Positions 57,613 to 59,495 of a stretch of DNA of 59,495 nucleotides are shown here, in pieces. The stretch is from the NCBI GenBank assembly GCA_026400395.1, contig JAPLPD010000154.1:13545-73039 (forward strand), written 5' to 3'. This stretch comes from Alphaproteobacteria bacterium. Lineage in GTDB: Bacteria > Pseudomonadota > Alphaproteobacteria > Rhizobiales > Xanthobacteraceae. The translations under genes were made by a program, and so were the position numbers. Under the pieces are notes generated by a model, which was not told the DNA's origin, did no database searches, and saw nothing but the letters and a program-made list of their open reading frames with translations. Within the stretch, counting starts at the first letter, position 1, and every line of letters begins with the position of its first letter.

Positions 57613-58548
57613 TCAGAACGCACGCCGCGCCGCGGCGTCGAGCAGGAGCGCCGCGAACAATATCAGGCCGGCGTCGCGGTTCGAGCGAAACATCCGCAGG
57701 CACGAGTCCGGGTCGTCGATATCGATGCGAACGATCTGCCAGACCAGATGCGCGGCGAAGGCGATCAGACCGAGTGCGAAAACATAGCCGCCGTGCGCCA
57801 TGATGCCAGCCGCTCCGACCAGGAGCACCGACGCGGCTGAAAACAATGCCAGCATCGGCTTGGTGTTGGCGCGAAACAGCAGCGCGGTGGATTTGAGCCC
57901 AGCGAGCGCGTCGTCCTCACGGTCCTGGTGGGCGTAGATGGTGTCGTAATGGATCACCCAGGCGATCGAGCCCGCGTAAAGCAGGATCGCCGGCCATTCC
58001 AGCGCGCCGCGCGCTCCGGCCCAGCCCATCAGCGCGCCCCAGGAGAACGCGAGGCCGAGGAATATCTGCGGCCAGTGGGTGAACCGTTTCATGAACGGAT
58101 AAATCGCGACCACCCCAAGTGAGGCGATGCCGACGCCGATGGCGAAACGGTTGAACTGGATCAGCACGAGCAGCCCGATCAGCGCCTGTGCCACCAGGAA
58201 CACCGCTGCGGCCTTCGCGCTCACCTGTCCGGAGGGAATCGGACGCGAACGCGTGCGCTCGACCTTCGCGTCGATGTCACGGTCCACCAGATCGTTCCAG
58301 GTGCAGCCGGCGCCGCGCATGACGATGGCGCCGATCAGCAGTAGCACAATGTGCCAGGGATCCGGTCCCCAGGCTCGATCGGCAACGGCGGCCAGCGCCG
58401 ATGACCACCAGCACGGCAGCAGCAACAGCCACCAGCCGATGGGCCGGTCGAGGCGTGTCAGACGAAGGTAAGGCCGTGCCCATCCCGGCGCGGCGGTATC
58501 GACCCAGTTTCCGGTCGCATCGGCGACGCGTCCGGCCGACTGAGTCAT
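57613..58548 (-). CDS. ubiA: 4-hydroxybenzoate octaprenyltransferase
   Basis: Attaches the prenyl chain to 4-hydroxybenzoate in ubiquinone synthesis, in the inner membrane. The 311-residue protein has RLDRPIGWWLLLLPCWWSSA, the first Asp-rich motif NDLVDRDIDAKVERTRSRPI, and the second YAHQDREDDALAGLKSTALL, with 8-9 helices between. The start is ATG 58548. It is followed at 18 bases by the amidohydrolase gene, an unusual neighbour. Confidence 0.95.
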   Translation of the reverse strand: MTQSAGRVADATGNWVDTAAPGWARPYLRLTRLDRPIGWWLLLLPCWWSSALAAVADRAWGPDPWHIVLLLIGAIVMRGAGCTWNDLVDRDIDAKVERTRSRPIPSGQVSAKAAAVFLVAQALIGLLVLIQFNRFAIGVGIASLGVVAIYPFMKRFTHWPQIFLGLAFSWGALMGWAGARGALEWPAILLYAGSIAWVIHYDTIYAHQDREDDALAGLKSTALLFRANTKPMLALFSAASVLLVGAAGIMAHGGYVFALGLIAFAAHLVWQIVRIDIDDPDSCLRMFRSNRDAGLILFAALLLDAAARRAF

Positions 58549-58555
58549 GGTCCGC

Positions 58556-59272
58556 TCATCGCTGCAGGGCGTTGCCCGTCAGCGTGTCGAAGGTGCCGCG
58601 TCCCGGCTCCTTGGAGGACTGGTCGTCGGCGATGATCGGGCCGCCCAGCGCATCGCTCAAAGTCGGCCCTGCCGGCCCCGAGGGACCGCTGCTGCACACG
58701 TTATCTCGCATGGTCAGGGTCCTCGCATGGTTCGTTTTCATCTGGCCGATGATATTCGGCGGCACCCCGCAGAGCTTCTGATTGGTCTGGAGGAACGAGA
58801 CCAGCTTGGCTTCCTTGGCCGCAAACGTCTTGAACAGCGGGCAGACCTCTTCGCGCGATGCCTTGCGGGCGCCCGCCGACTTGATCATTCCGGCACTCTT
58901 TTCAACGTCTTCTCGAATCGCCGGGAAGGTCGTGCAAATCTTCTGGGCTTCGGACATCTGAGGCGGCGGACCACCACCGAATCCCCCAGGCGCGCTTCCC
59001 TGGCTGCCTCCCGAAGGAGCCACTGTAATTCGCGTGCCGCCTCCTTCGCCGCCAACCGGCGGGAAGGGTGAATTCTGAGGCTGGCCCTGCCCCGGCGGCG
59101 GCGGAAAGGCACTCTGCTGGGCGGCTCCGGGCTGCGGCGGAAACGCGCCACCCCCCGAACTTGCCTGGCCCGGAGGTGGAGGGAACTGAGCCGCTGCCTG
59201 GGTTGCCGCGGCAACAACCAGAACGCATGCGGCGGCCGCAACCCGGCAACCGGACAAGCGATATGGCTTCAT
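58556..59272 (-). CDS. Exported Pro/Gly-rich protein with Cys-containing helical domain
   Basis: 238 residues. A signal peptide (VAAAACVLVVAAATQAAAQF) is followed by a Pro/Gly/Gln-rich region with repeats of FPPPPGQ (twice exactly) and FPPQPG or FPPVGG. A helical domain comes next: SEAQKICTTFPAIREDVEKS, EEVCPLFKTFAAKEAKLVSF, NQKLCGVPPNIIGQMKTNHA, with four Cys. The C-terminus is low-complexity. Unrecognised function; the Cys spacing suggests disulfides in the periplasm. Its stop is 7 bases from the ubiA start, so they are probably co-transcribed. ATG 59272 is taken as the start because it opens the signal peptide. Confidence 0.7.
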   Translation of the reverse strand: MKPYRLSGCRVAAAACVLVVAAATQAAAQFPPPPGQASSGGGAFPPQPGAAQQSAFPPPPGQGQPQNSPFPPVGGEGGGTRITVAPSGGSQGSAPGGFGGGPPPQMSEAQKICTTFPAIREDVEKSAGMIKSAGARKASREEVCPLFKTFAAKEAKLVSFLQTNQKLCGVPPNIIGQMKTNHARTLTMRDNVCSSGPSGPAGPTLSDALGGPIIADDQSSKEPGRGTFDTLTGNALQR

Positions 59273-59362
59273 CGTGAACGTCTCCAAGCCCGACCCCCCT
59301 GGGGACGGCCAGTCATACCAAATCCAAGATTCGGGCGATAGGGCGGCACGAAGCGATGTCAA

Positions 59363-59409
59363 CGCACAATGAGAATGTCCCCTCGTTCCGCACAATGAGA
59401 ATGTCCCCT
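59363..59409. repeat. Two 21-bp direct repeats, likely insertion-sequence terminal repeats
   Basis: GCACAATGAGAATGTCCCCT occurs at 59364-59383 and again at 59390-59409, with CGTTCC between. Both copies are also preceded by C, giving 21 identical bases. Repeated sequences of this type just inside the ends are a feature of IS21-family elements. The rest of the element would lie right of the window. No transposase reading frame is present here. Confidence 0.6.
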
Positions 59410-59430
59410 TTTGGATGGGGCTGAGCGTTT

Positions 59431-59489
59431 GTGGGTAACGAGGGGGGTCGCGCGCCTTCACAGCGGTAGCGTCGCCCCTCGTTATCCAC
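59431..59489. repeat. 15-bp inverted repeat at right edge
   Basis: GTGGGTAACGAGGGG (59431-59445) and CCCCTCGTTATCCAC (59475-59489) are inverted copies with one mismatch, 29 bases apart. They lie just after the direct repeats and can form a hairpin. They may belong to the same truncated mobile element. Confidence 0.5.
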
Positions 59490-59495
59490 ATCCGC

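Overview
The window is 59.5 kb of GC-rich chromosome from an alphaproteobacterium. It looks like Hyphomicrobiales of the Bradyrhizobium/Rhodopseudomonas/Xanthobacteraceae type. The reasons are the hisS-hisZ-hisG set, a TipF-like EAL protein, the lipid A block (cysQ, DUF4170, DUF374 acyltransferase, waaA, lpxK), DUF2093 near xseA, a DUF6101 protein, several orphan TTT (Bug-type) binding proteins, and dispersed palindromes of the kind known from Bradyrhizobium intergenic DNA. The assignment is inferred from gene content and protein style; no search was run. No tRNA, rRNA, CRISPR array or prophage was seen. No gene-free stretch exceeds about 300 bases.

Layout. 1-6.5 kb: histidine genes (hisG partial, hisZ, hisS, all minus), interrupted by a plus-strand zinc-type module: a Zur-like operator, a His-rich DUF2946-like protein, and a ZnuD-like TonB receptor broken by an internal deletion. 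6.7-12.5 kb: omega-amino acid aminotransferase, a GT39 membrane glycosyltransferase, a TipF-like degenerate EAL protein, a HAD-IIA phosphatase and a CheY-like regulator. 12.8-24.8 kb: ribF, ileS, lspA, an exported protein, two M16 peptidases, pgi, arfB and mutL, all plus. 24.8-26.8 kb: two tandem TTT binding proteins. 27-32.7 kb: rsmD, an RluB-like pseudouridine synthase, tadA, a small membrane protein family, a patatin and a phosphotransferase. 32.7-35.1 kb: SnoaL-like protein, tiny membrane protein and a benzoylformate-decarboxylase-like enzyme. 35.1-38.7 kb: an ArsR-led minus-strand cluster (ArsR, VOC, AHSA1, DUF1428, GST, SRPBCC, dodecin). 38.8-41.7 kb: purD followed by a fluoroacetate-dehalogenase-like hydrolase and a cupin-like protein. 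41.8-49.4 kb: Cys-rich exported protein, MFS transporter, a broken membrane gene, xseA, a POT transporter, a cyclase-family hydrolase, a dienelactone-hydrolase-like protein and DUF2093. 49.4-54.8 kb: Kdo/lipid A operon with pmbA. 54.9-59.3 kb: DUF6101, a third TTT receptor, an ACMSD-like amidohydrolase, ubiA and a Pro-rich exported protein. 59.36-59.5 kb: repeats that look like one end of an insertion sequence cut by the window edge.

Most genes are housekeeping: translation, modification of tRNA and rRNA, mismatch repair, cell envelope, purine, histidine and quinone synthesis. The striking feature is how many genes are frame-broken. Two have internal deletions (TonB receptor; membrane gene at 43.6 kb). 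The patatin, MFS, cysQ, pmbA and dodecin genes carry small slips, and dodecin has two compensating slips that hide the flavin-binding Trp. This could be real decay or a sequence-quality problem; either matters for anyone using this annotation. I found no convincing unknown multi-gene system. The best leads are regulatory (the Zur-like site over a possibly leaderless start, and the ArsR operator) and enzymatic (the purD-linked dehalogenase homologue).
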